Of a DNA stretch of 64,000 nucleotides, positions 1 to 7,747 are shown piece after piece. A program made the position numbers and the translations under genes. Each line of letters starts with the position of its first letter. Within the stretch, counting starts at the first letter, position 1. Source of the DNA: Bradyrhizobium sp. SZCCT0148 (GTDB lineage: Bacteria; Pseudomonadota; Alphaproteobacteria; Rhizobiales; Xanthobacteraceae); contig NZ_JAFCKT010000001.1 of the NCBI RefSeq assembly GCF_018129985.1, forward strand, positions 186,001-250,000, given 5' to 3'. Below the pieces are notes generated by a model, which was not told the origin of the DNA, made no database searches, and saw only the letters and a program-made list of their open reading frames with translations.

Positions 1-1
1 C

Positions 2-562
2 GAGCTCGACGAGCTGTTTGCCAAGCGCTTCGAGTACCAGAAGAAATATGCCGCGGCGAACATGCGCGAGATCGTGTCTCTGGCGCATTCGCATAAAATT
101 CCGCTGGCGAGCCACGACGACACCACGGAGGAGAACGTCGCCGACGCCGTGCGCGATCGCGTCTCGGTGGCGGAATTTCCGACCACGCTGGAGGCCGCGC
201 GCGGCCTGCACGAGGCCGGCATCGACATCCTGATGGGCGCACCGAACGTGGTGCGCGGCGGCTCGCACTCCGGCAACATCGCCGCGGTCGATCTCGCCCG
301 TGAAGGCCTGCTCGATATCCTGTCCTCGGACTACATTCCGTCGAGCCTCCTGATGGGGGCGCTGCAACTGCCCGAGCATGTCCCCGCCATCAGCCTTCCA
401 GCGGCGATCCGCACGGTCACCAAGGCGCCGGCCGAGGCGGTCGGCCTTACCGACCGCGGCGAGGTCGCGATCGGCAAGCGCGCGGACCTCATTCGCGTGC
501 ATGTCGCAGGCCAGATTCCCGTGGTCCGCAGCGTCTGGCGCGAAGGAAGCCGCGTCGCATGA
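2..562 (+). CDS. phnM: PhnM, ribose 1-methylphosphonate 5-triphosphate diphosphatase (3' part)
   Basis: The frame is open from the window edge, so the N-terminus lies outside; about 186 C-terminal residues are visible. PhnM removes pyrophosphate from alpha-D-ribose 1-methylphosphonate 5-triphosphate in the C-P lyase pathway of phosphonate use. The segment has the amidohydrolase-type C-terminal barrel, including a SHDD motif near the start and the stretch GAPNVVRGGSHSGN that is typical of PhnM. The stop overlaps the start of phnN (ATGA), so the two are translationally coupled at the end of a phn operon. Assignment is firm because of the motif and the phnN neighbour; the missing metal-binding HxH must lie upstream. 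Confidence 0.9.
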   Translation, partial: ELDELFAKRFEYQKKYAAANMREIVSLAHSHKIPLASHDDTTEENVADAVRDRVSVAEFPTTLEAARGLHEAGIDILMGAPNVVRGGSHSGNIAAVDLAREGLLDILSSDYIPSSLLMGALQLPEHVPAISLPAAIRTVTKAPAEAVGLTDRGEVAIGKRADLIRVHVAGQIPVVRSVWREGSRVA

Positions 563-1155
563 GCGAGACAGCGACCATGGCGGACGGGCAGGCCGGCGCG
601 ATCGGCCCCGGCCGGCTCGTGCTGGTGGTCGGCCCCAGCGGCGCCGGCAAGGACACGCTGCTGCGACTGGCACAGGCGGCCTGCGTTGACGATCATGACA
701 TCGTCTTTCCGCGCCGAATCGTGACGCGTGAATCCTCCGCCGACGAAGACAATGTCGCGCTCGGTCCGGACCAATTCCGCCGCGCCTGCGAGCATGGCGA
801 TTTCGCCGTGCATTGGGACGCGCACGGGCATTCCTATGCCCTGCCGCTCGACATCAACGACGATATCCGCGCCGGCCGCACGGTCGTCGCCAACGTTTCG
901 CGTACCGTGATCGGCGCGTTGCGCCAGACCTATGTTGATGTCGTGGTGGTCGCGATCACGGCGCCGCCGGACGTGCTGGCCGCGCGGCTGGCCGCAAGGG
1001 CGCGGCAGAGCGACGGCGACATCGCCGAACGCCTCACCCGCAGCGTCGACGACAGGTCGGCGCAGGCCGATGTCACCATCCTCAATGCCGGCAGCGCGGA
1101 ATATCACGCCCGCCAGCTGGTGCGAGTGATCAGGAACGAAGGCTGGCAGGATTAG
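559..1155 (+). CDS. phnN: PhnN, ribose 1,5-bisphosphate phosphokinase
   Basis: 198 residues, the usual PhnN length. It phosphorylates ribose 1,5-bisphosphate to PRPP, the last step that returns the C-P lyase sugar product to nucleotide metabolism. A Walker A P-loop GPSGAGKD sits at residues 25-32 and the rest resembles guanylate-kinase-like PhnN proteins (a RRIVTRE motif follows, where substrate-binding arginines lie). The ATG overlaps the phnM stop by four bases. Cytosolic enzyme. High confidence from motif plus context. Confidence 0.92.
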   Translation: MSETATMADGQAGAIGPGRLVLVVGPSGAGKDTLLRLAQAACVDDHDIVFPRRIVTRESSADEDNVALGPDQFRRACEHGDFAVHWDAHGHSYALPLDINDDIRAGRTVVANVSRTVIGALRQTYVDVVVVAITAPPDVLAARLAARARQSDGDIAERLTRSVDDRSAQADVTILNAGSAEYHARQLVRVIRNEGWQD

Positions 1156-1177
1156 CCGCCACGGCAGGGAGAGCGGA

Positions 1178-1789
1178 ATGACGGTGATTGAAACGGTCGA
1201 ACAGCTGGAGGCCATCTACGGTGACGTCGGTGACGCCTCGACCGTGAAAGTCGCCGACCACGTCACCCCGCTTTATCGGATCTTCATCGAGAAGGCGCCG
1301 TTCGCGGCGCTCGCCACCATCGGGCCGGAGGGCATCGACTGCTCGCCGCGTGGCGACCTGCCCGGCTTCGTCCGGATCCATGATCCCAGGACGCTGATGC
1401 TGCCGGATCGCCGCGGCAACAACCGGGTCGATTCCCTGCGCAACATCGTGCGCGACCCGCGCGTGTCATTGATGTTCCTGATCCCCGGCTCGGGCAACGC
1501 GGTGCGCGTCAACGGCCGCGCGCATCTCTCGGTCGATCCCGAGGTGCTGGCCTCGTTCAAGGTCGAGGGCAAGGCGCCGCGCAGCGTCATGGTGATGACG
1601 GTCGATGAAATCTACTTCCAGTGCGCCCGCGCCATCGTCCGCTCCGATCTCTGGAATCCCGACAAGCGCATTGACCCGAAGACGCTGCCCACGCCCGGCC
1701 AGATCCTCGCCGAGATGAGCGACAACAAGGTCGGCGGCGCGGAGTACGATCGCATCTGGCCGGAACGGGCGGCGGCGACGATGTGGTAA
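1178..1789 (+). CDS. Pyridoxamine 5'-phosphate oxidase family flavoprotein (MSMEG_1061-like)
   Basis: 203 residues. It belongs to the split-barrel FMN-binding PPOX superfamily, subgroup resembling MSMEG_1061: the stretch SPRGDLPGFVRIHDPRTL is characteristic and is followed by the RGNNRVDSLRNI strand-loop of the FMN site. Such proteins bind FMN or a related flavin and reduce undefined small substrates; a true PdxH role is unlikely because the PLP-specific C-terminal block is absent. It starts 22 bp after phnN on the same strand and may be cotranscribed, but no phosphonate role is known. The substrate is unknown. Confidence 0.8.
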   Translation: MTVIETVEQLEAIYGDVGDASTVKVADHVTPLYRIFIEKAPFAALATIGPEGIDCSPRGDLPGFVRIHDPRTLMLPDRRGNNRVDSLRNIVRDPRVSLMFLIPGSGNAVRVNGRAHLSVDPEVLASFKVEGKAPRSVMVMTVDEIYFQCARAIVRSDLWNPDKRIDPKTLPTPGQILAEMSDNKVGGAEYDRIWPERAAATMW

Positions 1790-1822
1790 GGTGCTTCAAA
1801 CGCCGCGCCTCCGTAAAGATAT

Positions 1823-1903
1823 CGTCTTGCCCGGGCTTGTCCCGGGCATCCACGTCTTGCGCTACATGGCAAGGCGTCGACGGCCGGGACAAGCCCGCCT
1901 TCA
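1823..1903. repeat. Palindromic intergenic element, family A (paired inverted halves)
   Basis: Two inverted copies of a GC-rich core, each with a GGGC-TTGT-CCCGGGC-type palindrome, are separated by about 35 bp, so the whole unit can fold as one long hairpin. Similar elements lie at 51035-51121, 57964-58046 and 61706-61795, and a single half at 5129-5165. It lies between convergent genes, where it may also act as a terminator or as a REP/BIME-like element. Confidence 0.75.
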
Positions 1904-1914
1904 CAGTGTCCCCG

Positions 1915-2646
1915 TCAGTTAAACGCCATCCCGCCGCTCAGCGCGATGGTCTGCCCGGTCATATAGGCATTGTCCACCAGCAGCATCACCGCCTGCGCCA
2001 CCTCCTCGGCGGTACCGAAACGGCCGAGCGGGATGCGGCTGACGAGCTGTGGCTGGCCGCTCATCATGTCGGTCTCGATCAGGGAAGGTGCGACCGCGTT
2101 GACCGTAATGCCTTCCTTCACCAGGCGAGCTGCATAGCCTCGCGTGAGACCTTCCAGGCCTGCCTTGGATGCATTGTAGTGCGGGCCGATCGAGCCGGCG
2201 CCGCGCGCAGCACCGGAGGAGATGTTGACGATGCGGCCCCATTTTCGCGCGCGCATCGACGGCAGCACCGCCTGCGTGCACAGGAACGCGGATTTCAGAT
2301 TGACCAGAATGGTGCGATCGAAATCCTCCTCGGTGAGATCGTCGACGCCGCGCGTGATGGCGATGCCGGCATTGTTGACCAGGATATCGATCGGCCCGAG
2401 CCCGGCCGTCACCCGCCGGATCATGTCGGCCACAGCCTCGCGCTGCGAGACGTCGGCGGCAACGACAATGGCGTGGCCGCCGTGCTTGACGATTTCGCCC
2501 GCCACCTGTTCGGCCTGCCCGATCTGCTCGCGGCAGTTGATTGCCACTGCTGCGCCTGATGCGGCCAGTGCTCGACAGACGGCTGCCCCAATCCCGCGCG
2601 AGCCGCCGGTCACGAGCGCCGTGCGTCCAGCGAGATTGTTCGACAT
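1915..2646 (-). CDS. SDR family 3-oxoacyl-ACP reductase-like oxidoreductase
   Basis: 243 residues from the ATG at 2646, which has a GGAG six bases upstream; the open frame continues further but without homology. Classical short-chain dehydrogenase: cofactor motif TGGSRGIG at 13-20, NNAG at 89-92, catalytic Ser142, Tyr155 and Lys159 (YNASK). The arginine of SRGIG and the early CRE suggest NADPH preference. It resembles FabG-type 3-ketoacyl reductases, but the substrate cannot be told from sequence. It stands alone between a palindromic element and a DUF6496 remnant, so it is likely not the housekeeping fabG of the fab operon. Confidence 0.87.
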   Translation of the reverse strand: MSNNLAGRTALVTGGSRGIGAAVCRALAASGAAVAINCREQIGQAEQVAGEIVKHGGHAIVVAADVSQREAVADMIRRVTAGLGPIDILVNNAGIAITRGVDDLTEEDFDRTILVNLKSAFLCTQAVLPSMRARKWGRIVNISSGAARGAGSIGPHYNASKAGLEGLTRGYAARLVKEGITVNAVAPSLIETDMMSGQPQLVSRIPLGRFGTAEEVAQAVMLLVDNAYMTGQTIALSGGMAFN

Positions 2647-2702
2647 GTCATGCTCCAATTGATCCGACGATAGCCCGATCGTCGAACGGCAGCCGCTGTC
2701 GT

Positions 2703-2930
2703 TCAACTCACAAGGTCGCTACACGGTGTCAGCTCCCGCGACGCGCCCTGGTGCGCGCTGCCTTCATTGCGGCTGTGGAACGGACCTTGGCGGCGCTTCG
2801 GGGTGCGCTCGCCCTGGCCCACCTCATAAGCGTATTTGGCGCTGCGGCGGGTCGACGTCTTGGTGCGCCCCTTGCGCGGTGGCGGCAGATCGACGCCCGC
2901 GCGGCGCGGCTCGGACAGGCCGATCGCAAT
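2703..2930 (-). pseudogene. DUF6496 protein remnant (5' part missing)
   Basis: Reading the minus strand in one frame gives IAIGLSEPRRAGVDLPP, then PRKGRTKTSTRRSAKYAYE, which matches the C-terminal half of the small basic DUF6496 proteins of Hyphomicrobiales (usual sequence KQAIAIGLSxAR). Upstream of the conserved part the frame runs into the end of the neighbouring hydrolase gene and no start codon or N-terminal half is present. The last 30 residues fit the family poorly, while another frame there ends in AAMKAARTRARRGS, so a frameshift is also possible. I call it a decayed 3' fragment. Confidence 0.6.
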
Positions 2931-2961
2931 CGAAACGCACGACGTTGACGATTGATCCTTT

Positions 2962-3744
2962 TCAGTTCCGTAAGGCCGCCAGCAATTCGTCCGGCCGCTC
3001 GGCCATGATCATGTGGCCGGCGCCTTTCACGATGACGGTTTTCGCATGCGGGATGGCAGCAGCCAGCGCCTTGCCGGCCTTCGCCGGGGTCATCATGTCG
3101 CGCTCGCCGAGAATGAGCGTTGTCGGCACCTTCACACTTGCGGCGGCGGTCAGTGCATTCGCATAGGCATTGCACGCGGAGAGATCCCGGAACAGCACGC
3201 CCGGCTCGCACGCCTTCAGCACCGCCTGCGCGCCGCCATGCATCCACAGGCCCGGCGCGAGGCTGCCGCCAAGTTCGGCGTTGAAGCCGAGGCCCCAGAT
3301 CGAGACCATGTCGTTGGCATCCTGCGAGTTGGCCTCCGCCGCCTTCAGCAGATCCGGGCCGACCGTCATGGTCGCGGCGGTGCCGATCAGGCTCAGCGCG
3401 CTGACCTTGTCGGGATGGCGCGCCGCCGTCTCCAACGAAATCAGCGATCCCATGGAATGGCCGATCAGATGTGCCTTCGCAGCTCCCGCCGCATCAAGCA
3501 GCGCCGCGGTCCAGTCGGCCATCTCGGCGATGCTGCCGAGCGAAGGTCCGCTGGAGCGGCCGTGGCCCGGAAGATCCGGCGCCAGCACGCCGAACCCGTG
3601 ATGGGCGAACCAGCGCGTGTGCAGCGCCCAGGTCGAATGGTCGAAGCCGGCGCCATGGAGGAAGACGACTGCAGGCAGCGACTTGTCGAACTCGCGGCCG
3701 CCGGTTGCGACGAACACCTCGAGGCCGTTGACGGAGAGCTTCAT
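2962..3744 (-). CDS. Alpha/beta fold hydrolase
   Basis: 260 residues from the ATG at 3744; the open frame extends upstream into metY but homology begins with MKLSVNG. Oxyanion motif HGAGFDHS at about 30-37, nucleophile elbow GHSMGS with Ser97, an acid in LGERDMM and a catalytic His in GAGHM near the C-terminus. No signal peptide. It begins four bases after metY and is very likely translated from the same message. The family covers esterases, lactonases and C-C bond hydrolases, so the substrate is unknown. Confidence 0.85.
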   Translation of the reverse strand: MKLSVNGLEVFVATGGREFDKSLPAVVFLHGAGFDHSTWALHTRWFAHHGFGVLAPDLPGHGRSSGPSLGSIAEMADWTAALLDAAGAAKAHLIGHSMGSLISLETAARHPDKVSALSLIGTAATMTVGPDLLKAAEANSQDANDMVSIWGLGFNAELGGSLAPGLWMHGGAQAVLKACEPGVLFRDLSACNAYANALTAAASVKVPTTLILGERDMMTPAKAGKALAAAIPHAKTVIVKGAGHMIMAERPDELLAALRN

Positions 3745-3748
3745 GAGG

Positions 3749-5044
3749 TCAGACCTTCTGCGAGATGCGCAGCGCCTGCGCGAGATCGTCGATGATGTCG
3801 CTTGCCGTCTCGATGCCGACCGAGAGACGGACCAGTTCTTCGCCAATGCCGGCTGCCTTGAGCTGTTCGGCATCCATCTGCTGATGCGTGGTCGAGGCCG
3901 GGTGGATCACCAGCGTCTTGGCGTCGCCGACATTGGCGAGATGGCTGATCATGCGCAGGCTCTCGATGAACTTGCGGCCCGCGGGCCGGCCGCCCTTGAT
4001 GCCGAAGGAGATGATCGAGCCCGCGCCGCGCGGCAAGAGCTGCTTGGCGAGCTGATAATCCGTGTGCGTCTCCAGCGAGGGATGCAACACCCAGTCGACC
4101 GCCTTGTTGGATTGCAGCGCTTCCAGCACCAGATGCGTGTTATGCATGTGGCGGTCCATGCGCACGCCCAGCGTCTCCACGCCCTGCAGTAGCTGGAACG
4201 CGTTGGTTGGCGACAGGCAGGCGCCGAAATCGCGCAGGCCCTCGGTGCGTGCGCGCATGATGAAGGCGGCGGTCCCGAACTGCTCGTCGAAGACGATGCC
4301 GTGATAGCCGCCATACGGCTCGGTCAGCACGCCGAACTTGCCTGACGCGCGCCAGTCGAAGCGGCCGCCGTCGATGATGGCGCCGCCGATCGCGATGCCG
4401 TGGCCGCCGATCCATTTGGTGGCCGAATGCATCACGATGTCGGCACCGAGTTCGATCGGCCGGCTGAGATAGGGCGTGGCAAAGGTGTTGTCGATCAGCA
4501 GCGGAATCTTCGCCTCATGGGCGATCGCCGCGACCTCAGAAATGTCGAGCACTTCCAGGCCGGGATTGCCGATGGTCTCGCCGATCACGAGCTTCGTGTT
4601 GGGCTTGATCGCCGCGCGGAACGCATCGAGGTCGCGCGGCTTGACGAAGCTGGTGGTGATGCCGAAGCGCGGCAGCGTGTGTGCCAGCAGGTTGATGGTG
4701 CCGCCATAGAGCGAGCTCGACGCCACGATGTGATCGCCGGCGCTCAGCAGTGTCGCGATCGCCAGATGCAGCGCGGCCATGCCGCTTGCGGTGCAGATCG
4801 CGCCGACGCCGCCTTCGAGCGCGGCGAGCCGCTCCTCCAGCACGCCGGTGGTCGGGTTCGAGATGCGCGTATAGATGTGGCCGGCGCGCTCCAGGTTGAA
4901 CAGCGCCGCGGCGTGATCGGAATCCTGAAACACGTAGGACGTGGTCTGGTAGATCGGCACCGCGCGAGCCCCGGTCGCGGGATCCGGATGCTGGCCCGCA
5001 TGCAGGCTCAGGGTCTCGAAGGCAGGCGGCTTTGGCGCGGGCAT
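3749..5044 (-). CDS. metY: O-acetylhomoserine aminocarboxypropyltransferase / sulfhydrylase (MetY)
   Basis: 431 residues from the ATG at 5044 (start chosen at MPAPKPPAFETLSLHAGQ, where family homology begins). A PLP enzyme of the Cys/Met metabolism fold type I: it makes homocysteine from O-acetylhomoserine and sulfide, and possibly methionine from methanethiol. Visible are the PLP Schiff-base lysine Lys210 in SATKWIGGHG, Asp185 in DNTFATPY, and SRISNPT-type region YTRISNPTT at 59-67. MetY length (about 425-430) separates it from shorter cystathionine gamma-synthases and MetZ. I saw no SAM-II riboswitch in front of it. Confidence 0.9.
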   Translation of the reverse strand: MPAPKPPAFETLSLHAGQHPDPATGARAVPIYQTTSYVFQDSDHAAALFNLERAGHIYTRISNPTTGVLEERLAALEGGVGAICTASGMAALHLAIATLLSAGDHIVASSSLYGGTINLLAHTLPRFGITTSFVKPRDLDAFRAAIKPNTKLVIGETIGNPGLEVLDISEVAAIAHEAKIPLLIDNTFATPYLSRPIELGADIVMHSATKWIGGHGIAIGGAIIDGGRFDWRASGKFGVLTEPYGGYHGIVFDEQFGTAAFIMRARTEGLRDFGACLSPTNAFQLLQGVETLGVRMDRHMHNTHLVLEALQSNKAVDWVLHPSLETHTDYQLAKQLLPRGAGSIISFGIKGGRPAGRKFIESLRMISHLANVGDAKTLVIHPASTTHQQMDAEQLKAAGIGEELVRLSVGIETASDIIDDLAQALRISQKV

Positions 5045-5128
5045 GCATGGCCTCGTTGGTCGGTCGGTGCTGGGGGCGTTGTGCCATAAAACGGAGTGCG
5101 GCGTCAGCCCATTGACTATTCGCAGGAC

Positions 5129-5165
5129 GTCGTCATGCCCGGGACAAGCCCGGCGATGACGTCGT
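5129..5165. repeat. Half element of palindromic family A
   Basis: A single GCCCGGGACAAGCCCGG-type palindrome flanked by cgtcat/atgacg, the same core as the paired elements elsewhere in the window. It lies between the metY promoter region and the 3' end of the IclR gene. Confidence 0.6.
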
Positions 5166-5197
5166 TGCAGCATGAGTACAACCATTTCTGGCGCAGC

Positions 5198-5959
5198 TTA
5201 ACCCCCGATCGCCTGCTCGATGGTCCGCGCCTCGCGCAGCAATATCTCCGCGACCTCCTGCTCACGCCTTGGTCCGAGCCTCGTCCTGACGGCCGAGACG
5301 GTGATGGCTGCGGCTGGTCGCCCGTCCGGCGTCTTGATCCAGGTCGAGATCGATTTCGTCCCCTGCACGAGGCCGATCTCCCTCAGGCCGTATCCCAGCC
5401 GTCGCGCGGCGGTCACCTCACCGAGGACGGTCGCCACGTCGGTCTTGTAGGCCTCGAACCTCTTCTCGTTGGCTGCGACGATCTTTCGCGCCTCCGGCGC
5501 CGGCATGGCGGCGAGGATGGCGACGCCGGCACTGGAAACGCCGAGCGGCCGGCGCGCGCCGACCTCGATCGACAGCACCTGGATCGGATAGATTCCGATC
5601 CTGCGATCGACGCACAACGTGTCGTTTCCCGTGCGCACCGTCAGGAACAGCGTGTCGCCGATTTCGGCGGAAGCACGTTGCAGCGACGGATTGGCGGCGA
5701 TCAGCAGCCGCGTCGGCCGCGGCCGTGCCAGCGCCAGTTCCGGCACCTGGTTGCCGATGGCGTAGCGGCCGTTCCGTTCGTGCCGCTCGACGATGCCTTC
5801 TTCGATCAGTACGTGGACGATGCGATGCACGGTGGGGCGGGTGAGGCCGGTTGCCCGGATCACCTCGGCCAATGGCACTCCGTCCTCGCGGCCTGCGGCG
5901 AGAATACGCAGCACTGCGAGCGCGCGCCGGATCGCCTGTGCGCCCTGCCGTGGCTCCAT
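5198..5959 (-). CDS. IclR family transcriptional regulator
   Basis: 253 residues from the ATG at 5959. The N-terminus (about 9-65) is a winged helix-turn-helix with LAEVIRATGLTRPTVHRIV as recognition region; residues 75-250 form the IclR effector-binding domain with the usual GLREIGLVQG-type segment. An upstream ATG at 5989 lies inside a perfect palindrome that I read as the operator, so the later start is preferred. It is divergent from the catabolic operon starting at 6116 and is the likely ligand-responsive regulator of that operon and of itself. Confidence 0.88.
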   Translation of the reverse strand: MEPRQGAQAIRRALAVLRILAAGREDGVPLAEVIRATGLTRPTVHRIVHVLIEEGIVERHERNGRYAIGNQVPELALARPRPTRLLIAANPSLQRASAEIGDTLFLTVRTGNDTLCVDRRIGIYPIQVLSIEVGARRPLGVSSAGVAILAAMPAPEARKIVAANEKRFEAYKTDVATVLGEVTAARRLGYGLREIGLVQGTKSISTWIKTPDGRPAAAITVSAVRTRLGPRREQEVAEILLREARTIEQAIGG

Positions 5960-5982
5960 CGCGTTACGGGTGAGTCTCGTCC

Positions 5983-5999
5983 TGTCCATAATATGGACA
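5983..5999. promoter_or_regulatory. Probable IclR operator
   Basis: TGTCCATA-A-TATGGACA is a perfect 8+8 bp inverted repeat with one central base, placed between the divergent IclR gene and the catabolic operon. Size and layout fit IclR-family operators, which commonly have GTCC/GGAC half-sites. Confidence 0.7.
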
Positions 6000-6115
6000 A
6001 GAACGCCACAATTCACTCGACAGGACAAGCGCGCGTCTGGAGATTGCGCCCCAATCGAGTTGCCGTGCGCATCGCCGCACGCAACGTGAAACGGAAGCGC
6101 TGCCGGGAGGTTAAC

Positions 6116-7081
6116 ATGAGATTAATCGCAATTGCCATAGCCGCCATGACCGCGATCCTGTCGGGTCCTGCATCGGCTCAGCAATGGCCGGCGCGCAGCG
6201 TCAAGCTGATCGTGCCCTATCCGGCCGGCGGCAATGTCGACACCGCCGCACGCATCGTCGCCGACAAGCTTCAGGAAAAGCTCGGCCAGCCCTTCATCAT
6301 CGAAAACAAGGCCGGCGCCGGCGGCATGATTGCTGGCGAAGCCTTCGCGAAGTCGGCGCCTGACGGCTACACGCTGTTCGTCGGCGCCAACGGCCCGGTG
6401 CTGTTCGCGACCGAGATCAACAAGCGCGAAGCCTATAATTGGAAAAAGGACTTCATGCCGATCTCGACGATCTCGATGACGCCGCTGGTGCTCGAGGTCC
6501 ATCCGTCGGTGCAGGCCAACACGTTCAAGGAATTCATTGACCTCGCCAAGCGCGAGCCCAGCAAGCTGACCATGGCCTCGCCCGGCCCCGGCACGACCAA
6601 TCATCTGCTCAGCGAACTGATGCAGGATAATCTCGGCCTGCAATGGGTCACCGCGCACTACCGTGGCAACGCGCCGGCGATCAACGATCTGCTCGGCGGC
6701 CAGGTACAGTTCGCGTTCGACCAGCTCACGGTCAGCCTCCAGCACATCAAGGCCGGCCTGTTCCGCGCGCTCGCCGTGACCAGCCCGCACCGGCTGAAGT
6801 CGCTGCCCGACGTGCCGACCTTCGCCGAACTCGGCTACAAGGATTTCGACGGCCAGACCTTCACCGGCCTGTTCGCGCCGGCCGGCACGCCGGCGCCCGT
6901 CATCGACAAGCTGCACGAGACGCTGGCTGCGATCCTGAAGGATCCGGCGGTGGTCGACAAATTCGAGAAGCTCGGCGGCGAAGCGGTCGCGATGACGCCG
7001 GACGAGTTCAAGGCCTATCTCGTGCGCGAGGACGCCAAGTGGATTCCGGTCGTGCGCAAGGCCAACATCAGGGCGGATTGA
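6116..7081 (+). CDS. Tripartite tricarboxylate transporter-type substrate-binding protein (TctC/Bug family)
   Basis: 321 residues from the ATG at 6116, which has GGGAGG five bases upstream; the open frame runs about 1 kb further upstream without homology. A signal peptide (about 1-21, cleaved after PASA) is followed by the Bug-family start WPARSVKLIVPYPAGGNVD. These periplasmic proteins bind carboxylates, often aromatic acids or their breakdown products, and can work with TctAB permeases or as orphan binders. No tctAB genes are next to it. It heads the operon controlled by the adjacent IclR regulator, so it probably binds the pathway substrate. Confidence 0.9.
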   Translation: MRLIAIAIAAMTAILSGPASAQQWPARSVKLIVPYPAGGNVDTAARIVADKLQEKLGQPFIIENKAGAGGMIAGEAFAKSAPDGYTLFVGANGPVLFATEINKREAYNWKKDFMPISTISMTPLVLEVHPSVQANTFKEFIDLAKREPSKLTMASPGPGTTNHLLSELMQDNLGLQWVTAHYRGNAPAINDLLGGQVQFAFDQLTVSLQHIKAGLFRALAVTSPHRLKSLPDVPTFAELGYKDFDGQTFTGLFAPAGTPAPVIDKLHETLAAILKDPAVVDKFEKLGGEAVAMTPDEFKAYLVREDAKWIPVVRKANIRAD

Positions 7082-7084
7082 TCG

Positions 7085-7702
7085 ATGCGGATCGATCCGG
7101 CCGAGCTCGGCGCCGAGCGCATCTATCGCCTGATGACCGGCATCGTGGTGCCGCGTCCGATCGCCTGGGTGACGAGCCTGTCGCGAACGGGCGTGCTCAA
7201 CCTCGCCCCGTTCAGCGCCTTCACCTTCGTGTCGCAGAAGCCGCCGATGCTGGCCATCAGCGTCGGCCGCAAGGGCGCGGACTACAAGGATACGGCGCAC
7301 AACATCCTCGATACCGAGGAGTATGTCATCCACATCGCCGATACGCCGCTGATGCAGGCGCTGCACGATTCCTCGATCGAGCATCCGCCCGAAATCAGCG
7401 AAGTCGAGCATCTCGGGCTGGAGACGCTGCCCTGCGAGCGCATCAAGGTGCCGCGGTTGGCCGCAGCGCCCGTGGCGATGGAATGCCGCTTTCGGCAGTG
7501 CCTTGAGTTCGGCGAGGCCAGGAGCCGGCTGATCGTCGGCGAGGTCGTGATGTTCCATTTGCGCGACGGGCTCGTGAACGACGGCAAGGTCGAAACCAAG
7601 GCGCTCGACCCGATCGCGCGCATCAGCGGTCCCCGTTACGCCAGCCTCGGCGAGATCGTGACGCTGAACACCGTATTCCAGACGCCCAAATCGAAAGACT
7701 GA
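7085..7702 (+). CDS. Flavin reductase family protein (FMN-binding split barrel)
   Basis: 205 residues, beginning three bases after the binding-protein stop. It is of the flavin reductase-like/DIM6-NTAB type: PRPIAWVTSLSRTGVLNLAPFSAFTFVSQKP contains the conserved split-barrel FMN site. Such proteins supply reduced flavin to two-component monooxygenases or act as flavoenzymes themselves. No partner monooxygenase is encoded in this operon. The gene lies second in the IclR-controlled catabolic operon. Confidence 0.85.
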   Translation: MRIDPAELGAERIYRLMTGIVVPRPIAWVTSLSRTGVLNLAPFSAFTFVSQKPPMLAISVGRKGADYKDTAHNILDTEEYVIHIADTPLMQALHDSSIEHPPEISEVEHLGLETLPCERIKVPRLAAAPVAMECRFRQCLEFGEARSRLIVGEVVMFHLRDGLVNDGKVETKALDPIARISGPRYASLGEIVTLNTVFQTPKSKD

Positions 7703-7747
7703 GCGCGCGCTCATTGCGCCGCCGTAGTCACCATTGGAGAAAACGCC

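Noticed and set aside
331..1215. Long open frame antisense to phnM/phnN
   Set aside because: Its codons are the shadow of phnM and phnN in GC-rich DNA; the product is Arg/Ala-rich without any motif, and the sense genes have clear family motifs.
5045..5128. SAM-II riboswitch upstream of metY
   Set aside because: I looked for the conserved pseudoknot core expected in alphaproteobacterial met leaders and did not find it.
5096..6115. N-terminal extension of the TctC-type protein to 5096
   Set aside because: It would run antisense through the entire IclR gene; the signal peptide and ribosome site place the start at 6116.
6122..7714. 530-residue open frame antisense to the binding protein and flavin reductase
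   Set aside because: Low-complexity, His/Arg/Asp-rich shadow translation; sense strand encodes well-defined proteins.
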